The notes under the pieces: model-generated
Told to the model about the DNA's origin: nothing
Databases searched by the model: none
What the model saw: the letters and a program-made list of their open reading frames with translations, nothing else
Made by a program: the position numbers and the translations under genes
Shown here: positions 35,171 through 42,491 of the stretch, piece by piece
Layout: each line of letters begins with the position of its first letter
Position numbering within the stretch: the stretch's first letter is position 1
Assembly: GCA_024401355.1 (NCBI GenBank)
Contig: JAKSLF010000003.1
Location: 1 to 64,000, forward strand
Source: Bacteroidales bacterium
GTDB lineage: Bacteria > Bacteroidota > Bacteroidia > Bacteroidales > Marinilabiliaceae
Length of the DNA: 64,000 nucleotides
Reading direction: 5' to 3'

Positions 35171-35683
35171 TTAGTTGAGTTTAGGAAGATTCTCGAGATC
35201 CTCTGGTGTAGCCTCTCTGCGGCCGACCTCCTTATCTTCTGGGAGTTTATCCTTGTCGAAGAGAGGGAAGAAATCCATGATAGCAGTCTCCATGACCATG
35301 TTGACCTCGAAATCGTCGGTGTCGCCATTCATGCCAGCGATAGTCTTATCGACAGCATCCTTGACATCGGAAGCGAGGACGAGAATCATCTGTGAAACGC
35401 GCTTCTCGCGTCCGGAAGCCTCGTCGACCATGAGGAAAGAAATCTTGACCTTGTACCAACGATCGCCGTCGTCGGAAGGGAGGACCTCGGCATATTTAGC
35501 CTTGCGGATGCTAGCGATAGCGAATTCGCCGCTTATGTATTGTGGCATTTCCTTGTAGACGCGTTCTTCGGCCTCGGTATAAGTGATAGCGTCGAAGAGA
35601 TAAGCTTCAGTTACTCGTTTGTCCTTTCCGCTACGTTCGTCAGGCTTCATATAGCGTATCTTGCATTCGAAGAGTGTAAGCAT
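35171..35683 (-). CDS. DUF4494 domain protein
   Basis: The 170-residue cytoplasmic protein begins LFECKIRYMKPDERSGKDKRVTEAYLFDAITYTEAEERVYKEM, the typical DUF4494 opening, and has an acidic C-terminal tail. The family is common in Bacteroidetes and its function is unknown. It lies 32 bases upstream of the POT gene on the same strand, and a divergent promoter region separates it from the SPFH gene. Confidence 0.83.
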   Translation of the reverse strand: MLTLFECKIRYMKPDERSGKDKRVTEAYLFDAITYTEAEERVYKEMPQYISGEFAIASIRKAKYAEVLPSDDGDRWYKVKISFLMVDEASGREKRVSQMILVLASDVKDAVDKTIAGMNGDTDDFEVNMVMETAIMDFFPLFDKDKLPEDKEVGRREATPEDLENLPKLN

Positions 35684-35729
35684 ATTACGTATTTGTTGAG
35701 AATTGATGATATTTTTCTTTTTTTACGAT

Positions 35730-35761
35730 TGCAAAATTAATATTTATTTCGCTATCTTCGT
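35730..35761 (+). promoter_or_regulatory. promoter of the SPFH lipoprotein gene; overlaps a -7 box for DUF4494 on the minus strand
   Basis: On the plus strand, TTG (35730-35732), a 21-base spacer and TATCTTCG (35754-35761) match the -33/-7 pattern with one substitution. On the minus strand, TAATTTTG (35733-35740) matches TAnnTTTG for the divergent DUF4494 gene, so the two promoters overlap. Confidence 0.5.
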
Positions 35762-35795
35762 AACGAAAAACAATTAATATCCAAAAACTGAAAAA

Positions 35796-36617
35796 ATGAG
35801 AAACTTAAAAATCATTTTGGCTACCGCTGCAGCAGCATTGACTCTTACAAACTGTACTACTATAGATTCGGGTTCGGTAGGTATCCGCTTCTTCAAATGG
35901 TCGAGCAACGAAGATGCTCAGGGTGGTGTCATCGAAACATGTAAAGGTTGGGTGTGGTATAATCCGATCACCCAGGACGTGTTTGAATATCCTATATATG
36001 TACAGAGAAAAGACTTCAAGGCATTTAGTGTCAATGCCAAGGATGCGTCGACATTTACGATGGACCCAACATTGGCATACAGACTTGACCAGTCGAAAGC
36101 AACAGAAGTGTTTGTGAAATATCGTCGCTCACTTGCAGAGATAGAGGATGGATATATCCGCACTTGTATCTATGAAGCATACAGAACATGTGCAAACCAG
36201 TATACATCGGACTACCTGATGGCCAACAGAGGAGAGTTTGAGGGTGAAGTGCGCAAGCGTCTTGAGCAGTCGCTTTCGTCAGAGGGCTTTATAGTAGAAG
36301 AATTCACATCGCAGATAACACCTCCAGCAACCTTGTCGGCAGTAATCAACGCCAAGAACGAAGCCGTTCAGAACGCATTGAAGGCAGAGAACGAAGTGAA
36401 AGAAGCAGAGGCAAAGGCAAAGATAGAGATAGCCAAAGCCGAAGGTGAGGCGAAAGCATTGAAGATAAAGGGTGATGGTGAGGCATACTATAACAGAGTA
36501 GTTGCCATGTCGCTCAACCAGCTTCTTGTTGACCAGTATGCGATAGAGAAGTGGGATGGTAAGTTGCCAGAGTACTATGGCGGTTCGAATGGTCTGCCAT
36601 TTGTGAAAATGAAGTAA
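35796..36617 (+). CDS. SPFH/Band 7 domain lipoprotein (prohibitin-like)
   Basis: The 273-residue product has a lipobox (LTLTNC) followed by an SPFH domain (GSVGIRFFKW, QRKDFKAFSVNAKDASTFTMDPTLAYRLD) and a long Ala/Glu/Lys-rich coiled coil (EAVQNALKAENEVKEAEAKA). Prohibitin-like proteins assemble into membrane rings that scaffold or protect other membrane proteins. Here the Cys suggests lipid anchoring in place of the usual membrane helix. No protease partner such as FtsH or NfeD is nearby. Confidence 0.87.
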   Translation: MRNLKIILATAAAALTLTNCTTIDSGSVGIRFFKWSSNEDAQGGVIETCKGWVWYNPITQDVFEYPIYVQRKDFKAFSVNAKDASTFTMDPTLAYRLDQSKATEVFVKYRRSLAEIEDGYIRTCIYEAYRTCANQYTSDYLMANRGEFEGEVRKRLEQSLSSEGFIVEEFTSQITPPATLSAVINAKNEAVQNALKAENEVKEAEAKAKIEIAKAEGEAKALKIKGDGEAYYNRVVAMSLNQLLVDQYAIEKWDGKLPEYYGGSNGLPFVKMK

Positions 36618-36808
36618 GAGATTTTTGAGTCTTAGATAGTGGCCTGCCATACGCGCAATATCTTGTCATGATGGTATTGTGGGAGAAAGACAACAGAGTA
36701 GTGTCGGAGATTACCGAGCTGCTACGTCTGGAGACAAACTTATAGGGACGTTGGAGAGAGAGTCGCTACTTGAAGACAAAAAACGATAGCGGTAACTGAA
36801 ATAAGTAT

Positions 36809-36816
36809 TATATTTG
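36809..36816 (+). promoter_or_regulatory. -7 box upstream of the SH3-domain protein
   Basis: TATATTTG matches TAnnTTTG and lies 14 bases before the ATG. No -33 TTTG is found at the expected distance. The 213-base gap that contains it holds nothing else I can support. Confidence 0.45.
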
Positions 36817-36830
36817 CGAAAAAAAAGGCA

Positions 36831-37589
36831 ATGAAGAGACTGTTGGCATTGATTTCAGTTATGGTGATTGCAGCAGAGGCAATCGCTGGGATTCACATAG
36901 TGAATGTGAAGCAGACGCAATTGTATAAGGAGCCGGATGCGAACTCGGATGTTATAGTGAACGTGCAGTATGGCACGCAGGTGAAGATAATGGAGACATC
37001 GGGTGACTGGTGCAGAGTGCAAGTTGGCAAGAAGCAGAAAGGATGGATGTGGGGAAAATATATTGAAGAAGTACCAGAATGGAAGAAAGTGAAGTTGAGG
37101 ACGGGCGACATGCCGAAGAAATATGCGATCAAGCCAATATATGACAAGACGATAGATAATTATCTGAAAGTGTCGACCTCGGCCAGGACGGAAGTGATAG
37201 TGAAACTGATGAAGATGTCGGCAGAGACAGTCAGTTTTGCAGACACATGTGTGAGAGTGGCGTATGTGGCAGCAGGCTCGTCATATGAAATAGAGAATGT
37301 TCCTCAGGGACGCTATTATCTGAAAGTGGCATACGGAAGAGAATATAGCAAGACGACAATCAACGGAGCGGAGCATGAAGGCTTCAAGCAGTATCCGCTG
37401 TTTGAGTTGGTGCAGTCATTTTATGACTTTAAAGTTGAACGGGTGACAGAAGAAGATGGAAGTGTGTCGGAGAGCATATCGTCATATAGTGTAGACCTCA
37501 CCTTGGAAGTTGCTGAGGAAGAAGAGGAGAATGCAGAGTCGGTGTATAACAACCACAGCTTAATAACAGAAGACGTATTCAGCAGATGA
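36831..37589 (+). CDS. secreted SH3-domain protein
   Basis: The 252-residue product has a signal peptide (LLALISVMVIAAEAIA) and an SH3b domain at about residues 22-80 (HIVNVKQTQLYKEPDANSD, then VNVQYGTQVKIMETSGDWCRV and GWMWGKYIE). The rest, starting around residue 85, has no family I recognise; it ends in an acidic region (EVAEEEEENAES) with a short basic tail. SH3b domains often bind peptidoglycan, so a periplasmic wall-related role is possible. Confidence 0.7.
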   Translation: MKRLLALISVMVIAAEAIAGIHIVNVKQTQLYKEPDANSDVIVNVQYGTQVKIMETSGDWCRVQVGKKQKGWMWGKYIEEVPEWKKVKLRTGDMPKKYAIKPIYDKTIDNYLKVSTSARTEVIVKLMKMSAETVSFADTCVRVAYVAAGSSYEIENVPQGRYYLKVAYGREYSKTTINGAEHEGFKQYPLFELVQSFYDFKVERVTEEDGSVSESISSYSVDLTLEVAEEEEENAESVYNNHSLITEDVFSR

Positions 37590-37612
37590 TGCTGGATGGT
37601 TGGGGATAAGAA

Positions 37613-37642
37613 AGCCTGCCACAACTTTGTGGCGGGCTTTTT
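37613..37642 (+). terminator. rho-independent terminator after the SH3-domain gene
   Basis: AGCCTGCCACAA (37613-37624) pairs with TTGTGGCGGGCT (37627-37638) over 12 bp with one G-T pair, followed by TTTTT. Confidence 0.92.
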
Positions 37643-37741
37643 CTGTTTTTGTGGGGGCGGAAGATGCTTGTGGAGAGGGGTAGAATAGTGGTATGGGTAG
37701 CATAGAGGTAGGTCGAAAGTACGTGTTTCGAATTTTTTTAT

Positions 37742-37749
37742 TATCTTTG
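37742..37749 (+). promoter_or_regulatory. -7 box upstream of the basic orphan gene
   Basis: TATCTTTG, an exact TAnnTTTG match, lies 36 bases before the start codon and directly after an isolated terminator. The -33 element is unclear. Confidence 0.5.
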
Positions 37750-37785
37750 CAGTCGAATAGTGAAACTTGAAAAACGAGGTACGAA

Positions 37786-38289
37786 ATGGCACGGATAGAA
37801 TTGGTTGAAGGAGTGACCTTGAAAGGCGCGAGGAGAATATTGTCCAAGCGAGGCGGTGCTTTTGGTATAACCAAGAGGCATGGCAGGCTTTATACGTTCA
37901 AGAAATTCAAGTGCGTGCAGCCAAATACGGAAGCTCAGATGGAGTGCAGGGAGAAGTTGCGGAGAGCGAATGAGTTGGCGAGAGAAGACTTGGCGAGAGA
38001 GGGGAGGAGAGAATATTGGAAGAAGAAAGCAGAGGAGATGGGGTATAAGACGGCGGTTGGTTGTGCGAGAGCGTGGTACATGGCGAAATTGAGGGGAAGA
38101 GTGCTAGTGGAGAAGGAGAGAGAAGTAGTGGTGAAGGAAGAAGTGAAGGAGGCTGGGATGGTGGCAGAGGCGAGGGCGGATGTTGGTGGAGTTGGAGTTA
38201 TCAGGATAGGGAGAGTGTGGAAGAAAGTGGGGAAGAGGCGGAGGAGAGTGAGGGAAGGTGAAAAAGTGAGGGATTGGAGTAACCTTTGA
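37786..38289 (+). CDS. basic protein of unknown function
   Basis: The 167-residue protein is rich in Arg and Lys, has no signal peptide, and is mostly helical between residues 45 and 115. The N-terminus (IELVEGVTLKGAR to PNTEAQ) recalls small hypothetical Bacteroidetes proteins that start with a short ELVEG motif and a PNTEAQ turn, but I cannot name a family. The C-terminus carries a KVGKRRRRVREG cluster, as in nucleic-acid binders. The coding strand is strongly purine-rich from about 37940 to 38280. It stands alone between a terminator and a long noncoding stretch. Confidence 0.55.
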   Translation: MARIELVEGVTLKGARRILSKRGGAFGITKRHGRLYTFKKFKCVQPNTEAQMECREKLRRANELAREDLAREGRREYWKKKAEEMGYKTAVGCARAWYMAKLRGRVLVEKEREVVVKEEVKEAGMVAEARADVGGVGVIRIGRVWKKVGKRRRRVREGEKVRDWSNL

Positions 38290-38680
38290 GGTTGTTGTAC
38301 GTAAAATGCTATATGCTTCCACGCTGCGGGCATAGTTCGAAGGAGCGGTGTGGGTGTGGGAGTATGCTTTATACATAAGAAATGGCGCTGTTTTCGCCTG
38401 TCGGTTAACATTTCAGAACTACCACTTCAGAAAAAGCAATAATCGGCAAGGTAGAGATAGACGTCACGGGATGGTATATGCCTCCTGAGGGTGTGCTGTG
38501 GGCATTTTAATGCTTATGGTGCACCTGTGGGAGTACATGTATACTTATCAGCGTGGATGTCTCTCTGTATCTGTCTGTTGCTTTGGGCTGTGGTAGGCCT
38601 TGAAATGTGGACGGTCAGAGATTGACTCCACGTTTTTGTGTGTAGATGAATAACGGATTAGTTAAATTAAATAACATTCA
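38290..38680. other. 391-base noncoding stretch
   Basis: I see no reading frame worth calling. It contains two imperfectly similar blocks (GTGGGAGTA followed by TATAC/TATAC-like sequence at 38355-38375 and 38526-38550), a GTGGA/TCCAC hairpin at about 38608-38632, and ends in the short leader AGATGAATAACGGA before the next gene. A small RNA or a decayed gene is possible but unsupported. Confidence 0.4.
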
Positions 38681-39193
38681 ATGAAAAAGAAACTACTATT
38701 GTTGCTCCTGATGTGTGCGGTGCATGTTGGGGCTATGGCGGATGAGGTTCCGGGCGTGATCGTTGAGTACATTGACGAGAATAGTGACTCGTATGTTCAG
38801 GCGATTAGTGCCATTGGGCGTATTGAGTTCAAGGGTGGTAATGCGACAATCGTCTTCAAGGATGCCGAGGCAGGTGCGGAAGAGCTTGGCGCCATTTCGG
38901 GCATCAAGAAAATCTCCTTCGGGCCAGTCAGCGAAAGCGACATCACCAAAGACGACGACACACCAACCTCTGTCGCAGCAGAGCGCAAAGTGAGCATTAG
39001 TGCGTATCCAAATCCGACGGCTGACCATGTGCATATCAGCGGCATGGAGGATGGTCAGCAGGTGCGTATGTTCACTTCTGACGGTCGTCTGACATACGTC
39101 GGACGGGAGTCGGACATAGACCTTTCGGGTATGCCATCGGGTGTTTACCTGTTGCAGGTGGGCAAAGAGGTCATCAAGGTGATTAAGAAATAA
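38681..39193 (+). CDS. secreted protein with type IX secretion C-terminal sorting domain
   Basis: The 170-residue product has a signal peptide (LLLLLLMCAVHVGAMA), a short mid-region and a C-terminal domain with SISAYPNPTADHVHISG, then VRMFTSDGRLTYVG and SGMPSGVYLLQVGKEVIKV, which is the T9SS type A pattern. It would be exported by the type IX system and anchored at the cell surface. The passenger part before the sorting domain is only about 80 residues, so it may be a small adaptor. It precedes the variable lectin-like gene, separated by the palindrome cluster. Confidence 0.82.
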   Translation: MKKKLLLLLLMCAVHVGAMADEVPGVIVEYIDENSDSYVQAISAIGRIEFKGGNATIVFKDAEAGAEELGAISGIKKISFGPVSESDITKDDDTPTSVAAERKVSISAYPNPTADHVHISGMEDGQQVRMFTSDGRLTYVGRESDIDLSGMPSGVYLLQVGKEVIKVIKK

Positions 39194-39206
39194 AAGACCA
39201 ATTGGT

Positions 39207-39230
39207 GTAGAGACGTCGCATGCGTCGTCT
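39207..39230. repeat. REP-like palindrome 1
   Basis: The core AGACG-TCGCATGCGT-CGTCT (39211-39230) is a near-perfect 20-base inverted repeat with one mismatched pair. It is preceded by GTAG, the complement of the CTAC that follows the two later copies. Confidence 0.75.
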
Positions 39231-39256
39231 TGAAAAATAAGGCGCAATGTGGTTGA

Positions 39257-39280
39257 AGACGTTTTATAAAACGTCTCTAC
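39257..39280. repeat. REP-like palindrome 2
   Basis: A perfect 20-base palindrome, AGACGTTTTATAAAACGTCT (39257-39276), followed by CTAC. It shares the outer AGACG/CGTCT with copies 1 and 3 but has a different self-complementary centre. Confidence 0.8.
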
Positions 39281-39308
39281 GAAACGTGGTGGATGCCAAT
39301 GGGTTATA

Positions 39309-39332
39309 AGACGGTGTGCACACCGTCTCTAC
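39309..39332. repeat. REP-like palindrome 3
   Basis: A perfect 20-base palindrome, AGACGGTGTGCACACCGTCT (39309-39328), followed by CTAC. It keeps AGACG/CGTCT and again has a different matched centre. Confidence 0.8.
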
Positions 39333-39366
39333 GCACAAAATGTAAAAACAATAAAACGAAAATACA

Positions 39367-41502
39367 ATGAAGAAGATTATTCTTTCGGCTCTCGCCTTGA
39401 TGGGTGTGGGGGCAATGATGCCAGCTGAGGTCAGCGCGCAGTTTCGCGTTGTGAAAGATGGCAAGGCAATTCTCGTCATGGAGGATGAAGTGCCGGACTA
39501 TGTTGATTTTGAAGTTGGAGCACAAGAGGATGGTCACCTGACATTGGAGGAGCTGATGTCTATGACAACGGTTAGAGTTGATAAGACGGCAGATGGGAAG
39601 AATGGTAATGTGCTTACTTGTTCTACTACAGCTCCGGTAAGTGTGAAGTGGAGTATTCCTGGTTATTTTGCTTTGAATAGTAATCATTTTACAAGAAAGA
39701 TGGATGTGGGTGAGTATAAGGTCATACTCGATGCCTTATGTGCTGACGGTACAAAGCTCAAGGCAGAATATACAGTAAAGTGTGATGTTGTTACTAATCC
39801 AAGGAAGACAGTAGAGTGGATCTATGGTGGCCCTGACAGGCCGGATCAAAAGCCATTCTCTCCTGGGGCATGGGATGCTGCTGAGATGCGTTTCAGCGAT
39901 ATCAATGGCAAGCGCTTCCCTTTCCTTTCGGATGAAGTGTATTTTGATAATATGGTTCTTGTCTTCGATATATCGGATGCCACCGACGATTGTGAAGGTC
40001 GTGTGATGAACGGCTGGTGGTCGGCACGCTATGATGATGATCAAGACGTTAAGTTTACTAATGGTTTGTGGAGGCTTAATATAACAGATGCCATTGCCTA
40101 TGATTGTGCGCGTGGCAATGGTGGCGGAGGCAGGGATCTTGACCTCATGATAACTTCGGGTAGTTGTACTATCAATTCGGTCCGTTGTGAGGAAAATGGC
40201 ATTATGCACGATGCTCCAACAGTAGGTGAAGCAGTAGACTTGGGGCTTTCTGTTAAGTGGTCGAGCATTAATGTAGGCGCAACGTCTCCGGAACAGGCAG
40301 GTGACTATTTTGCGTGGGGCGAAACAAAGACCAAGAAGAACTGCACTTGGAATACATACAAATATGGAAACAGCTGGAATATCAATAAATATACGATAGA
40401 TGACGGTCAGAGTGGTTCTATTTGGTACGATAAGGAATACGGTGAATTTATAGGTGATGGAAGAACTGTTCTTGGTAGTTCGGATGATGCGGCATCAGTC
40501 AACTGGGGAGGTGATTGGGAGATGCCAACAATAAATGACTGGATGGAACTGAAAAATTATTGTTCATACGAGTGGACTGATAACTATAATAATACAAAGA
40601 TTTCTGGATATATTATAACGAGCAAGGCGGAAGGAAACCATAATTCAATCTTCCTTCCTGCCGCAGGCTTTCGCAGCTACGACTACCTCTACTACGAGGG
40701 CTCCGGCTACTACTGGTCGTCGTCGCTCTACGAGTACAGCTCGGACAGCGGCCGTGACCTGGACTTCGGCTCGGGCGCCTTCGGCCCTTGGAGCAGCAAC
40801 TACCGTTGCAACGGTCAGTCGGTTCGCCCAGTGTGCCCTTCCGCAGGATATACCAATGGTCGTGTGGCCGTGGACCTTGGCCTGCCAAGTGGCAAGCTGT
40901 GGGCTACATGCAACGTAGGTGCCGATGCTCCAGAAAGCTATGGCGACTATTTCGCGTGGGGTGAGACTGAGAGTAAGAGTTACTATGACTGGAGCACATA
41001 CAAGCACATGCAGAGTGGAAAATCGGACTGGCATTATATAACAAAGTACCAACGTGAGGATAAGACTCAATGGAAAACTTGGTATGATGAGAGTGGAGAG
41101 TTTGTTGGTGACAATAAAACCACTTTGGAAGCATCTGACGACGTAGCGACAGCAACATGGGGCAAAGAGTGGAGGATGCCTACAGTTGAGGAGTGGAAAG
41201 AACTTGACGAGAATACAACCAAAGAGTGGACCAACGATTATTTCGGAACAGGTGTCAGTGGATATATCCTTACAAGCACAAAGCCTGGATATGAAAATGC
41301 ATATATCTTCCTTCCAGCAGCTGGTAGACGAGACGACGGCGGCCTCGACGACGAGGGCACGCGCGGTTACTACTGGTCGTCGTCGCTCAGCGAGTACTAC
41401 TCGAGCAGCGGCTGTTACCTGTACTTCTACTCGGGCGACTTCGACCCTTGGTACAACGGCCGTCACTGCGGTCAGTCGGTTCGCCCTGTGTGCACTAAAT
41501 AA
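39367..41502 (+). CDS. secreted protein with two C-type-lectin-like repeats carrying putative DGR variable regions
   Basis: The 711-residue product has a signal peptide (ALALMGVGAMMPAEVSA), an N-terminal part of about 280 residues with no family I recognise, and two tandem repeats of the Fibrobacter succinogenes major paralogous (FGE/C-type-lectin-like) kind. Each repeat has VDLGL, NVGA, GDYFAWGET, a WRMPT-like (WEMPT/WRMPT) turn, FLPAAG, YYWSSSL and GQSVRPVC. The second ends two residues before the C-terminus. Within each, the segment between FLPAAG and GQSVRPVC differs sharply between the two repeats at Tyr/Asp/Ser/Gly/Asn/His/Cys/Arg positions. Such folds serve as hypervariable ligand binders in diversity-generating retroelements. 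The protein lacks a T9SS tail; a surface or secreted binding role is inferred. Confidence 0.85.
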   Translation: MKKIILSALALMGVGAMMPAEVSAQFRVVKDGKAILVMEDEVPDYVDFEVGAQEDGHLTLEELMSMTTVRVDKTADGKNGNVLTCSTTAPVSVKWSIPGYFALNSNHFTRKMDVGEYKVILDALCADGTKLKAEYTVKCDVVTNPRKTVEWIYGGPDRPDQKPFSPGAWDAAEMRFSDINGKRFPFLSDEVYFDNMVLVFDISDATDDCEGRVMNGWWSARYDDDQDVKFTNGLWRLNITDAIAYDCARGNGGGGRDLDLMITSGSCTINSVRCEENGIMHDAPTVGEAVDLGLSVKWSSINVGATSPEQAGDYFAWGETKTKKNCTWNTYKYGNSWNINKYTIDDGQSGSIWYDKEYGEFIGDGRTVLGSSDDAASVNWGGDWEMPTINDWMELKNYCSYEWTDNYNNTKISGYIITSKAEGNHNSIFLPAAGFRSYDYLYYEGSGYYWSSSLYEYSSDSGRDLDFGSGAFGPWSSNYRCNGQSVRPVCPSAGYTNGRVAVDLGLPSGKLWATCNVGADAPESYGDYFAWGETESKSYYDWSTYKHMQSGKSDWHYITKYQREDKTQWKTWYDESGEFVGDNKTTLEASDDVATATWGKEWRMPTVEEWKELDENTTKEWTNDYFGTGVSGYILTSTKPGYENAYIFLPAAGRRDDGGLDDEGTRGYYWSSSLSEYYSSSGCYLYFYSGDFDPWYNGRHCGQSVRPVCTK
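40675..40836 (+). other. putative DGR variable region 1
   Basis: The 162 bases (residues 437-490) have 102 G+C by hand count, far more than the surrounding gene. The variable codons TAC, GAC, AGC, GGC, GCC, AAC and CGT are all one or two substitutions from AAC or AAT. The frame codons (TGG TCG TCG TCG CTC, CTG, TTC, TCG GGC, CCT TGG) match region 2. Confidence 0.65.
41332..41493 (+). other. putative DGR variable region 2
   Basis: The 162 bases (residues 656-709) are of the same length as region 1 with compensating one-codon gaps. After the shared TGG codon, about 14 codons differ from region 1 and all differ only at positions 1 and 2, with the third base unchanged. GGTCAGTCGGTTCGCCC closes both regions. 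It sits at the C-terminus, the usual place for a DGR target. Confidence 0.65.
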
Positions 41503-41565
41503 AATGTTGATGTGCGGAACTTCTGCTGTGGGCGAAGCTTGCGGCGGATTGAGATATTGATAATT

Positions 41566-41602
41566 GGGGGTGCGTTTGGGGGCGCACTCCCATTATTTTG
41601 TG
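41566..41602 (+). terminator. terminator after the lectin-like gene
   Basis: GGGGGTGCG (41566-41574) pairs with CGCACTCCC (41583-41591) over 9 bp with one G-T pair, followed by ATTATTTTG. The T-run is weak. Confidence 0.6.
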
Positions 41603-41664
41603 ATGTGGGTAGAGATGGGGGATGCATTTAGACGTGGATAGGTGGAAGTTTGATAATAAATATG

Positions 41665-41672
41665 TATCTTTG
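41665..41672 (+). promoter_or_regulatory. -7 box upstream of the following lipoprotein
   Basis: TATCTTTG exactly matches TAnnTTTG, 44 bases before the start codon and after a terminator. No -33 at the proper spacing. Confidence 0.5.
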
Positions 41673-41716
41673 TCGCAAAGAAAAAATGGGAAGATACCCT
41701 TATTGAAGTTATCAAA

Positions 41717-42454
41717 ATGGAAATGAAAAAGATTTTGACATTAGTCGTGTTGTGTGGGATGTTGGCAGGATGTGCTAACCAGGCCAGCAACAATACCACT
41801 CAGTCGAACGACCAGGTAGCCGAGAGCTCGTCGGCAATTGATGAGGCAGATGAGGTGACGGGAGAGGATAAGTATGAGTATCAGTACTTCTATGAGCAAT
41901 ACAACAAACCTTTTAAGGTGAGTGGTGGAATCGGGATAGAGCAGTTTATATCGGCGCTGGGGATAGAGGGAGAGTATGGATGGTCTACAGATCCGACCTT
42001 TGACAAGATAAATGGCTATTTTGAGTATAGCGAGGAAGGTGATGGCGCATATCGTCTTAAAGCCTCATATTGGAACAGGACAGACGGCAAGAAGATGTTT
42101 ATTCTCTGCTTCAACATCAGTGAATGGGCAGAAGCGAGCGCATGTGCAGGAGTTGAGCGTGTGACAGACTGGTATGAAGTGCGAGTGGGGCATCCGAATC
42201 CGGAGAGCAAAGAGTCGTGTGTGATAAGGGAGTCGGGAGTCGTGGCATACCTTTATAATGCAGAGACAGAGACTCTGGAGCCGATGATGGCGAGACCATT
42301 TAACAACATACCGGCAACGAGCGACATGATGTCATTCTGTCCTCCTCAGAAAGGGAAGGACATAGAGATATGTCAGTATGGTGTGGATGAATTTGAGGAA
42401 TCGGAATACCATACGCTCAAATTCAACGGACAGACCTTTGACTATGTGAAATAA
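41717..42454 (+). CDS. putative lipoprotein of unknown function
   Basis: The 245-residue product has lipobox LAGC, a Ser/Asn/Gln/Glu-rich spacer of about 40 residues and a globular part (YGWSTDPTFDKINGYFEY, SYWNRTDGKKMFILCFNISEW) with five or so Cys and many aromatic residues. No family is recognised. It stands alone, converging with miaB across a shared hairpin. The start could be the first or second Met (41717 or 41723). Confidence 0.65.
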   Translation: MEMKKILTLVVLCGMLAGCANQASNNTTQSNDQVAESSSAIDEADEVTGEDKYEYQYFYEQYNKPFKVSGGIGIEQFISALGIEGEYGWSTDPTFDKINGYFEYSEEGDGAYRLKASYWNRTDGKKMFILCFNISEWAEASACAGVERVTDWYEVRVGHPNPESKESCVIRESGVVAYLYNAETETLEPMMARPFNNIPATSDMMSFCPPQKGKDIEICQYGVDEFEESEYHTLKFNGQTFDYVK

Positions 42455-42491
42455 AAAAGGGGGAGGGTGCTGGCGAAGACGTCAGCACTCC
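42453..42491 (-). terminator. terminator of miaB, in the convergent gap
   Basis: GGGTGCTGGCG pairs with CGTCAGCACTCC (42480-42491) with two G-T pairs. Read on the minus strand it is followed by a CCCCCTTTTTT run; it overlaps the last codons of miaB. Confidence 0.7.

Noticed and set aside
23267-38657. Shared AGATGAATAAC(A/G)GA before two secreted-protein genes (23267 and 38644)
   Set aside because: Fourteen bases with one mismatch at only two sites is too little to call a regulatory motif.
40645-41466. Long open frame (273 codons) on the minus strand opposite the lectin-like gene
   Set aside because: It is the shadow of the GC-rich variable regions and of the sense gene's codon pattern; no family is recognised and no promoter or start context supports it.
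39367-41502. A reverse transcriptase or template repeat for the putative variable regions
   Set aside because: I looked in both directions and found no reverse-transcriptase-like protein (no YxDD motif in any credible gene) and no third copy of the constant codons. The system, if present, is elsewhere, so only the target is reported.
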